A stretch of 59,338 nucleotides of DNA from CAZLFQ01 sp044229535 (GCA_044229535.1 JBGASU010000002.1:1-59338); one strand, 5' to 3'. Positions 42,767 through 50,885 are shown, numbered from the stretch's first letter. Made by a program: numbers and translations. The notes: generated by a model from the sequence alone, not told the origin.

Positions 42767-43039
42767 TCAGTTGTGCTCAACAATATGATTAATGTAGTTA
42801 AAATAGTTTCTTTTAATTCTTTTTTTCTCTAATAAACATACAAAGTTTAAGGCTTCATTTATTGTTGTAAATGTCATTGTTTTCATTCCCCCTAGCCTAT
42901 TTTTTAAACCGCCCCAGCTTTGGGTAATAATCCATTCTCCAAACAAGTTCTTTTGTAAATAAACCGAATAATAACGGTATTTTGAATGCCAACGCCAAAC
43001 TCTTTGAAGTGTCTCATTTATAGTGATTTTTTGTTGCAT
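42767..43039 (-). CDS. Small WGR-domain protein
   Basis: Protein of 90 residues that is essentially a WGR domain: YRYYSVYLQKNLFGEWIITQ, then SWGGLKNRLGGMKTMTF, with the signature Trp-Gly-Gly in place of WGR. WGR domains occur in PARPs and as small bacterial proteins linked to DNA metabolism, where they probably bind nucleic acid ends. It has an AGGAGAT ribosome site and a hairpin-forming leader. It lies between the CDF gene and the serine recombinase and may have moved with the recombinase. Confidence 0.8.
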   Translation of the reverse strand: MQQKITINETLQRVWRWHSKYRYYSVYLQKNLFGEWIITQSWGGLKNRLGGMKTMTFTTINEALNFVCLLEKKRIKRNYFNYINHIVEHN

Positions 43040-43048
43040 AAATTTATC

Positions 43049-43076
43049 TCCTAAGTAAAGTATGATTAACTTAGGA
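43049..43076. promoter_or_regulatory. Inverted repeat in the leader of the WGR gene
   Basis: TCCTAAGT (43049-43056) and ACTTAGGA (43069-43076), perfect 8-bp arms 12 bases apart, immediately upstream of the WGR start codon. One arm contains the ribosome site, so folding would hide it. It could also be an operator. Confidence 0.45.
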
Positions 43077-43104
43077 TGGCAATGCCCTTAAATGCATGTT
43101 TGGC

Positions 43105-43200
43105 GACGCGCTTTGGGCTCAGATGAAATGCTAAGCTGCTTTTTTTAACGTTCTATAAAGAACGCTTTTGCTTATCTTAAACATATCACATATCTGCTTA
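43105..43200. repeat. Direct repeat at the right edge of the metal cassette (partner of 37328-37424)
   Basis: Covers the last about 70 bases of the intact recombinase and its 3' flank (GACGCGCTTTGGGCTC). The diverged partner at 37328 shares GACGCGC-TTGGGCTC and the YRTLKK-encoding end. The copper/metal genes lie between the two repeats, which are in the same orientation. Confidence 0.8.
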
Positions 43201-43688
43201 ATATCAGTATCTTTGTCTTCATGAAGTTTTTGGATGATTTTAACCTGGCTGTCAAATACTTTCGGTTTTCTGCCCCCTTTCCTACCTCTGGCTCTTGCTG
43301 CCATTAACCCAGCCATTGTTCTTTCTCGAATTAAGTCTCTTTCAAATTCTGCAATAGCTGCAAACATATGGAAAAACAATTTACCACTAGTTGAGGATGT
43401 ATCTATATTTTCTTGTATAGACTTAAATCCGATATTGTTTTGCTTGAACCATTCTATTTCTTCCATAAGATGTTTGAGAGAGCGGCCTAACCTGTCTAAT
43501 TTATAGACGACCACAATATCTTGATTAGGTCGCAAGTATTTCTTCATTCCTTCATATTCTTCTCTTTCAGTTTTTGTTCCTGAAATCTTTTCTGAATAGA
43601 TTTTTTCACACCCCGATTTTTTCAGAGCATCAATCTGCAATTCTAGATTTTGACTTTCTGTAGAAACTCTTGCGTATCCGATAAACAT
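43131..43688 (-). CDS. Serine recombinase (resolvase/invertase family)
   Basis: Site-specific recombinase of about 185 residues, starting at the ATG at 43688 (MFIGYARVSTESQNLELQID). The catalytic serine is Ser9 in YARVST. Conserved blocks follow: VVYKLDRLGRSLKHLMEEIE with the LDRLGR arginines, GKLFFHMFAAIAEFERDLIRERT (E helix), and a C-terminal helix-turn-helix KQICDMFKISKSVLYRTLKK preceded by the basic GRKGGRKPK hinge. It is a small resolvase-type enzyme. The 43791-43881 gap on its 5' side contains an imperfect dyad (TGTCGCAAACGGTCGTTT region, about 43845) that may be a crossover site. No transposase accompanies it. Confidence 0.93.
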   Translation of the reverse strand: MFIGYARVSTESQNLELQIDALKKSGCEKIYSEKISGTKTEREEYEGMKKYLRPNQDIVVVYKLDRLGRSLKHLMEEIEWFKQNNIGFKSIQENIDTSSTSGKLFFHMFAAIAEFERDLIRERTMAGLMAARARGRKGGRKPKVFDSQVKIIQKLHEDKDTDIKQICDMFKISKSVLYRTLKKAA

Positions 43689-43881
43689 AATATGAAAATT
43701 GATTATTTGTTCCAAAAGCAAACTAGAAGTTTCTAAACTCATTAGCAAGAGGCAATTACGGCACTTAGATAACGAGATGGAAAAAGACACGATTTGAGAG
43801 CAAAAAGGTTTGATTTAAAGTTTCTGAATAAAAAGTGTCGCAAACGGTCGTTTCAGAGACAAATAATTAATTGCTATTAAA

Positions 43882-44910
43882 TTATATTTTTAATGTATTA
43901 ATCTTTTTCTCAAGTTCTGTTAAGTCCTGAACTAAATCTTGGAATTTAGGAGGTTCAATAGTGAACATCTCATTCATCGATTCATAGTCATTTTCTAATG
44001 TCTCAAGGCTATCTTTATTTAGTTTGCTTATAAGACCGATAGAACCAAGCTTTGCAGTTTCGTATGAAGCACTTGAATCTTTAAAGAATATGCTTTTATT
44101 CTTCACAACATCTTCCAGAAGTTTCGCATCATTAATAGTTGAATCTAAAAGCTTTAAATCTTTTGAGATCATATATACATCATAATAATGCCTCGATAGC
44201 TTGCCTCTAAACTTATTGTTATTGGCAAGTGCGTGTAGAATTGTGACTTTCTCCCAGAAAGTTCTTTCAAGCTTCAATGTTGGGATCATCTTTATATCTG
44301 ATCTTAATATTTCAGGAAAAGCGGTGTATAAATATGATTGGATAGGCTTTTCTTCTGAAGGGTGACTGTCCCCCCTTACGCCAAACTCTAATCGTATTAC
44401 GGGTTTAACATATTCAGACTCTTCTTCTAGGATCGATGCGTAATAAAACAATATTGTTTGGCCATCTTTATCCTCTTCATCAAATTTTAATTCCCATTTG
44501 ACACTTGAGGGTAGTAGCAAACTAAGTTCCTTTTGAAGTGCTTTATATATATCGTTATTTACATAATTTTTGGCCTTTTCCTTTAAACGATCTATCCTTC
44601 GGACTGTTTCTTTATTTGAAATGTTATTTTCTAAAGGATCATCTTCTGCATTCTGAACAAACATTTTTTTACTAAGTGTTAGATCTATATCTTCAGAAAA
44701 TCTTTCTATTACTTGATATATTTTAGAAAGTGAAGTTCCGCCTTTGAAAGTGATTGAGTCCCGATAATGTAGTCTATCAAATAATATGCCAAGCAGCCAA
44801 CACACCCAAAAATCTTTTTCTATGGCAATTGCTGATATTCCAAGTTTTTGCGATGCAGATTCTATCATTAATGCTTGATCGTTAGTGCTGAATTCAAGGT
44901 AGTTTTTCAT
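43882..44910 (-). CDS. AbiEii-type nucleotidyltransferase toxin
   Basis: Toxin half of an AbiE (type IV) toxin-antitoxin pair, 342 residues. It has the nucleotidyltransferase core ITFKGGTSLSKIYQVIERFSEDIDLTL (about residues 50-78) with the GG(T)S and DxDL metal-binding motifs, then KPVIRLEFGVRGDSHPSEE and the FWEKVTILHALAN block conserved in the family. AbiEii enzymes transfer nucleotides to RNA targets and give phage abortive infection or plasmid maintenance. Its ATG overlaps the stop of the antitoxin gene (ATGA). Confidence 0.9.
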   Translation of the reverse strand: MKNYLEFSTNDQALMIESASQKLGISAIAIEKDFWVCWLLGILFDRLHYRDSITFKGGTSLSKIYQVIERFSEDIDLTLSKKMFVQNAEDDPLENNISNKETVRRIDRLKEKAKNYVNNDIYKALQKELSLLLPSSVKWELKFDEEDKDGQTILFYYASILEEESEYVKPVIRLEFGVRGDSHPSEEKPIQSYLYTAFPEILRSDIKMIPTLKLERTFWEKVTILHALANNNKFRGKLSRHYYDVYMISKDLKLLDSTINDAKLLEDVVKNKSIFFKDSSASYETAKLGSIGLISKLNKDSLETLENDYESMNEMFTIEPPKFQDLVQDLTELEKKINTLKI

Positions 44911-45509
44911 GATGGTTTATAATCTGTAACTTTATGCAATGTATCTGACATCCAACTTGGTATCCGAGGCATCGTGGATATTAAAGTTTTCTGTAGCTTT
45001 TTGTCTAGTATTTTAGAGCACTTTGCCACAATTTCATCGTCAATATTATTTTTACCTATATATTGCAAAGCTTGCAGCATCCTGTTTGCCATTGGTGAGT
45101 CTGTTAAGACCGGCAATCTAGAATGTTTAAGAATAATAGTTTGGTTACTAAGCTTTATGACTCTGCTTTTACCATTCGTTATAAAATATGGCCGAGTCGG
45201 CACTTGTTCACTAAGTCCTAGTAAATTAGCAGAAGTCGCACCTGAGGGACAAATTGATTCCCCAGTCTTACTTGAGATAGCTTGTAAAAGATCGTTTTTA
45301 CTAGGAAGTGGCATTCCCAATAATTTGTGCTTTATCGGAAAGTCATATATGCCTCTTCCAATTCTTCTAATAACACCTTTAGCGACTAAACGTGATAAGA
45401 TTTTGTCTATAGTTGATCTATTCCCCAAATATAGTAAATCCTTAGTGGCAAAGACCCATCCTCTACCTCTTGCTTTAGCTATATTTAATATTTTTTGTGT
45501 AATATTCAT
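44907..45509 (-). CDS. AbiEi-type antitoxin
   Basis: Antitoxin of 200 residues from the DUF6088/AbiEi family, with an N-terminal winged helix: RGWVFATKDLLYLGNRSTIDKILSRLVAKGVIRRIGRGIYDFP (about residues 16-58), and a C-terminal domain with the typical GATSANLLGLSEQVPTRPYFITNG block. AbiEi proteins repress their own operon by binding inverted repeats upstream. Short candidate repeats exist near 45604 (GCCAT-GTA-ATGGC). The gene precedes and overlaps the toxin gene by four bases. Confidence 0.88.
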   Translation of the reverse strand: MNITQKILNIAKARGRGWVFATKDLLYLGNRSTIDKILSRLVAKGVIRRIGRGIYDFPIKHKLLGMPLPSKNDLLQAISSKTGESICPSGATSANLLGLSEQVPTRPYFITNGKSRVIKLSNQTIILKHSRLPVLTDSPMANRMLQALQYIGKNNIDDEIVAKCSKILDKKLQKTLISTMPRIPSWMSDTLHKVTDYKPS

Positions 45510-45759
45510 AAACTACCTATAGACATATAATAACATATATATATCTGGCATTCAAGTGGTTTATAATATAAGTAATATCTAGAGTGTAGCTTGTTTCTAT
45601 ATAGCCATGTAATGGCATGTCATAGTAGCGCTAAATCTTTCCAATTGATAGGCTGAGTTCAATGATCTAATACAACACTTATTTCCCATGGCAGAGTGGG
45701 TCAGTAGAAAATATAAATTGGAGAATTAGAAGGTTCTTTCCCAAGGAATTAAGACTAAA

Positions 45760-45825
45760 TTAGTTTGAGGTGCGTACTATTTCATCCTAATTAGGAGTGT
45801 ATGGGGATCATAGTCCACATTTGTC
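45760..45825 (-). pseudogene. Decayed 3' end of a umuC gene
   Basis: The minus strand reads DKCGL*SPYTPN*DEIVRTSN and a stop, against DKSELRSPRYTTNWDELVRTSN and stop at the end of the intact umuC at 47543. Two internal stops and one lost codon show decay. Flank similarity (AGGAATTAA...AATTAGTTTGAGG) continues to about 45743, giving a direct repeat of about 90 bases whose partner is about 47527-47622. The rest of the 45510-45867 gap shows no gene. Confidence 0.85.
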
Positions 45826-45867
45826 TATTCAATACATCTCTAATTAAGAGAATATACAATAATTACA

Positions 45868-47412
45868 TTAAAGATGTTTAGATAGCTTGCCAGTTTTTAA
45901 GCCATTTGAGATTATAGCGGTAATATAACCTAACTCTATTTTTTTTGAATCATAGAATTGAGTATACAAGTTATTTGTAATATCAGTGAGTACTGAGATA
46001 TCTAGAATAACATTGTGCTGTTTAAACATAAGCTTGACATGGGACATCACTTCAGAGAAAAACGTCTCATCAATTTCTGTAGGTGTATTACTAAAGTGTT
46101 TAGGTAAAATTGATGAAATAGCAGAATGCTCGCTCCAATTTCGTAACTGCTCATCGCTTGATACTGGTTCTAGAAATACAGCGACACCCTTTACCTTCTT
46201 CTCACAATCTAGGTGCGGTATATAATGTAAAGTTAGATACTTTACAACTCCACAATGATTTTCCCATGGATATCTAAATGAGCAACGCATTCCATTCATT
46301 GCTTTCTTTAGGAAAGGACTGCAGATTTGGTATCCGTTACTTCCTATCACTTCTTCTAATCTTTTTCCGATTATGTTAGAAAGTGGTTCTTTAAAAATTA
46401 GGAAGTATTTCTTACTTAGGATTTTAAATCTTTCCTGCGTATCTAAATAAGAAAAGTACGTTGATGCTCTGGTGTTGAGTATCTTTATATATTGTTTGCC
46501 CAAATATTTAGGATTCTTGCTGCGAATTTTATGTGATTCTCTATTTTCCCAAAATTCTTGGATAAGATCTTTTGATACTACTAATCCAGATTCTTCGTAT
46601 ATATTAGCAAGCTCTTCTAAGTGGTTTTTAATAATGCTTTTGGTTTTTTTTAAATTTTCTATCCCAAGCTTAGGTATAGCTTTAATAGTGTCAAAATAAG
46701 CATCTTGTTGCTTTTGATTCAAAAGAAACTTCAAATTCTTAGCCTCTATACTGTTAAAAAACCTTTCCTCCTTTAAGATGCTAATATAGGTACTGTTGGC
46801 GAATATAAGGCTATCCAATAAAACAATTTGAAAAGTTTCGAGTTTGGTTTTTAGATCTCGAGTTAAAAGCAAATCATCAGAACTGGTTATTAACTTTCCA
46901 CTTGGGTGGTTATGAGCAATCACAACCCCTTTGGCTCTATAAGTTATAGCTTTTCTAGTAATATCTATAGTATCACAATAGACTCTGCCTGAATGGCCTT
47001 GAGAAATGAATTCTTCTTCAATAACTCTCCATTCCCCATCTAGATAAAAAATTGCGATAATTTCCTTAGAATTTTCTCCTAAAACGATCTGGCAATATTC
47101 AATAAAAGCATCATAATTGCTGGGCATCGCAGTATTTGATATCTCTTCTTTTTTCCTCCTTAAAACCATCTCTCTAACCAAGCGAAAAAGCAATATGCTG
47201 CGGTCACTAAGGGTGTACTTTAGCTTTAAAACCTCCGAATCTGCGTGTAATAGGGCTGTTATATTTGAATATTTCTTGATAATGTCTGAGGCTTTTTTTG
47301 CTTTATTAGATTCTTTTGAGATAGTTAAGAAAAAAAGTATCAGCTCAAAGAGTGAGATATTTGAAAGCGGATCTTCATATAAATGATTAATGTGTTTTTG
47401 TTGAACATGCAT
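45868..47412 (-). CDS. RadC/JAB-domain protein with C-terminal PAS-like region
   Basis: Protein of about 514 residues from the ATG at 47412; a TTG 21 codons upstream is less likely. The N-terminal part (about 10-90) matches the UPF0758/RadC helical domain (YEDPLSNISLFELILFFLTI). The MPN/JAB domain holds VVIAHNHPSGKLITSSDD, the JAMM-type metal site, about 165 residues in. The C-terminal 270 residues are unusual: basic helices (PKYLGKQYIKILNTRASTYF), then a PAS-like stretch (FKILSKKYFLIFKEPLSNIIG, EEVIGSNGYQICSPFLKKAM, GVVKYLTLHYIPHL). RadC proteins are about 220 residues, so this is a fusion, perhaps a sensor. It lies between a umuC relic and the intact umuC. Confidence 0.8.
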   Translation of the reverse strand: MHVQQKHINHLYEDPLSNISLFELILFFLTISKESNKAKKASDIIKKYSNITALLHADSEVLKLKYTLSDRSILLFRLVREMVLRRKKEEISNTAMPSNYDAFIEYCQIVLGENSKEIIAIFYLDGEWRVIEEEFISQGHSGRVYCDTIDITRKAITYRAKGVVIAHNHPSGKLITSSDDLLLTRDLKTKLETFQIVLLDSLIFANSTYISILKEERFFNSIEAKNLKFLLNQKQQDAYFDTIKAIPKLGIENLKKTKSIIKNHLEELANIYEESGLVVSKDLIQEFWENRESHKIRSKNPKYLGKQYIKILNTRASTYFSYLDTQERFKILSKKYFLIFKEPLSNIIGKRLEEVIGSNGYQICSPFLKKAMNGMRCSFRYPWENHCGVVKYLTLHYIPHLDCEKKVKGVAVFLEPVSSDEQLRNWSEHSAISSILPKHFSNTPTEIDETFFSEVMSHVKLMFKQHNVILDISVLTDITNNLYTQFYDSKKIELGYITAIISNGLKTGKLSKHL

Positions 47413-47526
47413 ACATACAAAGTCTATAATTACCTCTCTAACTAATTGTAGACTATGTAACAAATTATAAGTCAAGAGTGGTAATAGGCATTGCTATCTA
47501 TATTTGACGTGGCAATGTCCTATATT

Positions 47527-47622
47527 AGGAATTAATAGTTAATTAGTTTGAGGTGCGTACTAGTTCATCCCAATTTGTAGTGTATCTAGGAGAGCGTAGT
47601 TCACTTTTGTCGATCCAAGGTT
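47527..47622. repeat. Direct repeat covering the intact umuC 3' end (partner of about 45743-45832)
   Basis: Intact copy of the sequence left as a relic at 45743-45832: AGGAATTAA, a short variable stretch, then AATTAGTTTGAGGTGCGTAC and the UmuC C-terminal codons. The two repeats lie in the same orientation and enclose the RadC-PAS gene. Confidence 0.8.
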
Positions 47623-48811
47623 TTTTTATGCCCTGTGCGGCCATACCTATAATATTTCTTTTGATGGAAAAATTAATATCGTCTAATGCTCGCATTAGAG
47701 CCTCTCTTTTCGGATTCTCATGTTCTGCAAAAAAATCATTCTGCCTAGTGTTTGCAGGTACAAGGTTAAACAACATAATGCCAGCTTTTTTATATTTAAA
47801 ACCATCCCTAAAAATTACGTTCAGGCATTTAAGAGCTGCATTTATCAATGCTGAAGTATCACAAGTAGCCACCTCAAATCCAATACTTATTCCATTGCTA
47901 TATTGTTTATCGATTTTACTGAAAGTATTAGTTCTAATGTAAATATATATTCCCATTGCTTTGCTATTCTGTTTTCTCATTTTTTCTGATGCACGAGCAG
48001 TATAGGTCGATATAGCTTCACTTAAAGATTCTATATCCGTTACATATTTACCAAAAGACTTAGAAGATATAATTGTTTTATTAGGCTTTATTTCTGATAT
48101 TTCTAAACAGCTCACTCCGTTTAGCTCTCTAATCATTCTTTCGCCTACAACTGAGTAATGTGTCCTAATCCATTTAGTATCTACACTCCTTAATTGTTGA
48201 GCAGTATCTATACCAAGCATTCTGAAGCGCACAGATAATTTTCTACCAACTCCCCACAAACCTTCAATCTTAAAGCTCTCTAAAGCTTTGTGTTGCACTT
48301 CTTTTGCTCTTATATCAAATACCCCTTTATGTTTAGACTTTTTAGCTATACAGTTTGCTACTTTAGCTAATGTTTTTGTCTGCCCTATTCCGATTGAAAC
48401 GGGTATACCTGTCCACTTTAATATCGTGCTTCGTATTTCTTCACAGTACTTTTCTAAATCTTTGTTTTTGAATCCGTCTAATCTTAGAAACGCCTCATCT
48501 ACAGAATAAACTTCCATATCAGGTGTGAATTGAGACAATATATTCATTATACGATTAGACATATCTCCATACAGCTGGAAGTTACAAGACAGTATTTGGA
48601 CATTTCCACTTTTGATTTTATTCTTATATAGGTGATATGGAGCACCCATTGGTATGCCTAAATCTTTTACTTCTTGGGAGCGCGCTATTATGCATCCATC
48701 ATTACTAGAGAGAACAGCTACTGGTAGCTTTGCTAGCTTAGGATTAAATACTCTTTCGCAAGAACAGAAAAAGTTGTTGCAATCCACTAATGCAAAAATA
48801 GGTGAAGCCAT
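47543..48811 (-). CDS. umuC: UmuC, Y-family translesion DNA polymerase subunit
   Basis: Catalytic subunit of DNA polymerase V, 422 residues, the same as E. coli UmuC. Conserved Y-family motifs: FALVDCNNFFCSCERVFNP at residues 5-23 with the first catalytic aspartate, VAVLSSNDGCIIARSQEVK, YSVDEAFLRLDG (about residues 101-112) with the catalytic Asp-Glu, and the helix-hairpin-helix GLWGVGRKLSVRFRMLGI. It copies damaged DNA in an error-prone way when activated by UmuD' and RecA. It starts one base after the umuD stop codon. A decayed duplicate of its 3' end lies 1.8 kb away. Confidence 0.96.
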   Translation of the reverse strand: MASPIFALVDCNNFFCSCERVFNPKLAKLPVAVLSSNDGCIIARSQEVKDLGIPMGAPYHLYKNKIKSGNVQILSCNFQLYGDMSNRIMNILSQFTPDMEVYSVDEAFLRLDGFKNKDLEKYCEEIRSTILKWTGIPVSIGIGQTKTLAKVANCIAKKSKHKGVFDIRAKEVQHKALESFKIEGLWGVGRKLSVRFRMLGIDTAQQLRSVDTKWIRTHYSVVGERMIRELNGVSCLEISEIKPNKTIISSKSFGKYVTDIESLSEAISTYTARASEKMRKQNSKAMGIYIYIRTNTFSKIDKQYSNGISIGFEVATCDTSALINAALKCLNVIFRDGFKYKKAGIMLFNLVPANTRQNDFFAEHENPKREALMRALDDINFSIKRNIIGMAAQGIKKPWIDKSELRSPRYTTNWDELVRTSN

Positions 48812-48812
48812 C

Positions 48813-49319
48813 TTAAACTTTATGAATCACATTAGTTACTACACCCCATATCATAACCTCTGAATCTGTGGTTATCTTTATAGGTTCATATTTGTTGTTT
48901 TCAGGCCACAGGAAAGCTTCGTCACCTTGAGCTACATATCTTTTAACAGTTAATTCCCCATTTAAAACTGCAATGACGATTTTACCGTTAATTGGATCTA
49001 AGCTACGATCTACAATTAGTAAATCACCATCATATATGCCTGCTCCTTCCATTGAGTCCCCAGATGCTCTGGCAAAGAAAGTAGCGCTAGGATGCTTTAT
49101 CAAATGCTCATTCAAGTCCAATTTACAATCCATGTGATCGTCCGCTGGCGAAGGAAACCCTGCAGAAACAGAGCAGGAAAACAGAGGGATTGTACTAATA
49201 ATATGTTTTTTTAAAACTGAATCTAATTCTGGTAACTTTGTTATTGGAAGCATAACTACTTTAGTTGAAGGGCCATAATTTAATTCCTGCCCTGTACTTC
49301 TAAGGTTCTCACCTCTCAT
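48813..49319 (-). CDS. umuD: UmuD, self-cleaving partner of UmuC
   Basis: LexA-like S24 protein of 168 residues. Self-cleavage would occur at Ala53-Gly54 in SVSAGFPSPADD; the catalytic dyad is Ser89 (ARASGDSMEG) and Lys126 (GELTVKRYV). Cleaved UmuD' activates UmuC. It is longer than E. coli UmuD (139) by an N-terminal extension; an internal ATG (MLPITKLPE, residue 23) could be the true start, though GAGGGG lies close to the first ATG. Upstream a TTGAAA/TTATAA pair may be its promoter; I see no LexA box. Confidence 0.93.
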   Translation of the reverse strand: MRGENLRSTGQELNYGPSTKVVMLPITKLPELDSVLKKHIISTIPLFSCSVSAGFPSPADDHMDCKLDLNEHLIKHPSATFFARASGDSMEGAGIYDGDLLIVDRSLDPINGKIVIAVLNGELTVKRYVAQGDEAFLWPENNKYEPIKITTDSEVMIWGVVTNVIHKV

Positions 49320-49549
49320 ATCCCCTCTTTTTTTACATTATAGATAGATTTTATAATAGAGTACTTAGCTACTATTTCAATCGCCAAAGATCTTTAATTC
49401 GATTCAATTTTAACCTTGAAATTCCCACCCTATGGATATTCCCAGAACTACTGCTATCTATAGTTGATATGACACCTACTTTGATATAATCTCTGCATTA
49501 GCCGTGATAATATTATAGTCAGCCTTTATTATAGAGAAATATCATATTT

Positions 49550-50356
49550 ATGATTTCCAAAGCCCCTGCAAAGATCAATCTTTTTTTACATGTTGTTGGT
49601 AAAAAGGAAGATGGTTACCATCTTTTGGAAAGTATTTTTACACCTCTTAAGCTTGCAGATGAGATTTCTATTATCGCATCTGATAAAATTACATCCTTAG
49701 TTAATGGCGTTGAAATCGTTGATAATATTGTTATCAAAGCTGCTATGTTACTAAAATCAGAATTTTTGGTTGATTCTGGCTGCCATATAAATATAAAGAA
49801 AACCATACCGGTTGGCGGAGGATTAGGAGGAGGCTCTTCAAACGCAGCTACAGTTTTAAAAATGCTTACGGAATTTTGGAAGCTAGATGTTACTAAAGAA
49901 CGCTTAAAAGAGCTGGCATTGAAATTAGGCGCCGATGTTCCTTTTTTTATGGAATGTAAAACTGCCTTTGTTCAGGGGATTGGAGAGCATGTTGCCCCAA
50001 TGAACCTAGATATAGAATTGCCGATCTTACTAATTAATCCAAATATCAATATATCAACGGAAAATATATTTCAAAAAGGTATCAAAAAGATTACAGCGAA
50101 ACTGAATCCTAATGAGGATATGAAGACTGTGATTTACAATGGTAGTAATGATCTTTATGAAAATGCATGTGAGTATGCACCTGAGCTAAGAAGCGTAATA
50201 GAATTTTTGCAAGAGCAAGATGGAATCCAAGTGGCAAGAATGTCAGGAACAGGATCTACATGCTTTGGGATTTTTCAAAACATTCAATATGTAATTAAAG
50301 CTAAACATAAAATTGAAAAAGGATGGTGGAGCTATTCTGAGCTTTTGAAATTATAA
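49550..50356 (+). CDS. ispE: IspE, 4-diphosphocytidyl-2-C-methyl-D-erythritol kinase
   Basis: GHMP-family kinase of the MEP isoprenoid pathway, converting CDP-ME to CDP-ME 2-phosphate with ATP. All landmarks are present: SKAPAKINLFLHVVGKKEDGYHLLES at the N-terminus with the catalytic lysine region, the phosphate loop IPVGGGLGGGSSNAATVL (about residues 83-100), the catalytic aspartate in LGADVPFFMECKTAFVQGIGE, and the C-terminal ARMSGTGSTCFGIF. Length is 268 (E. coli 283). The gene looks intact and is alone: no other MEP gene is on the plasmid. A TATAAT lies about 70 bases upstream. It is housekeeping cargo, unusual on a conjugative plasmid. Confidence 0.95.
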   Translation: MISKAPAKINLFLHVVGKKEDGYHLLESIFTPLKLADEISIIASDKITSLVNGVEIVDNIVIKAAMLLKSEFLVDSGCHINIKKTIPVGGGLGGGSSNAATVLKMLTEFWKLDVTKERLKELALKLGADVPFFMECKTAFVQGIGEHVAPMNLDIELPILLINPNINISTENIFQKGIKKITAKLNPNEDMKTVIYNGSNDLYENACEYAPELRSVIEFLQEQDGIQVARMSGTGSTCFGIFQNIQYVIKAKHKIEKGWWSYSELLKL

Positions 50357-50451
50357 CATCTCAATTAGGTATACTAATTTTTTAGAAACGCATACTTTAT
50401 ATTAAGGAGTTACAGTTTTGATTTTTTGGTTTTGAAGATGCGAAATAGAGT

Positions 50452-50487
50452 AATAAAGAGCGCAATCAAAAAATTAGCTCTTTTATT
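50452..50487. terminator. Hairpin between convergent ispE and tra operon ends
   Basis: AATAAAGAGC (50452-50461) and GCTCTTTTATT (50477-50487) form a stem with a single bulged base and a 15-base loop containing CAAAAAATTA. It lies 96 bases after the ispE stop and probably ends its transcript. Confidence 0.5.
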
Positions 50488-50674
50488 CCATAAAGGTTTT
50501 CTCTTAAGTCTATTTAAGCCACTAGAATTTTTCTGCACTTTATAAAACTGATTAACTTTTTATAAGTTTATAATACTTTGAAAAGCTATTTTTTCAATCG
50601 CCAAATGGCTTTAGTTACTTGCAATTAGGATTTGTAAATTACTACTCGATATTAAGAAGTAGAAAGGTATAAAA

Positions 50675-50885
50675 CTATACGGTTGAACCGGTTTTTATCT
50701 CACACCTGTTGCAACTGGTTGTAAAAGCTTAAAGTAAAGGTAAAATGAGGGGTTCCGCCTGTTCAACAGTTGTTAGACATTTAGATTTGAGTGTGTACAA
50801 CATTGTTCGACAAGTTAAGAGAAGCACGCCTTTGCCGTAGTGCCGGCGTTGCACACTGTTTGACATTAATAATGTGAGACAGGTA
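50675..50885. other. Structured non-coding region beyond the relaxase operon, oriT candidate
   Basis: The 50357-50975 gap has no gene. Within it, 50675-50885 is less AT-rich than its surroundings and packed with short dyads: GGTT-G-AACC (50681-50689), GTTGCAAC (50708-50715), CTGTT-C-AACAG (50759-50769), GTGTGTACAAC (50791-50801) opposite GTTGCACAC (50848-50856), and GCACGCC (50824-50830) opposite GGCGTTGC (50845-50852). Such density of G/CAAC dyads next to the relaxase gene fits an origin of transfer or relaxosome binding site. No nic site could be assigned. Confidence 0.35.

Noticed and set aside
43791..43881. Transposon terminal inverted repeat near the recombinase
   Set aside because: The dyad around TGTCGCAAACGG is imperfect, no partner end was found and there is no transposase; kept only as a possible crossover site.
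44974..45522. Plus-strand open frame of 182 codons over the AbiEi gene
   Set aside because: It mirrors a well-supported antitoxin gene on the other strand; composition is that of a shadow frame.
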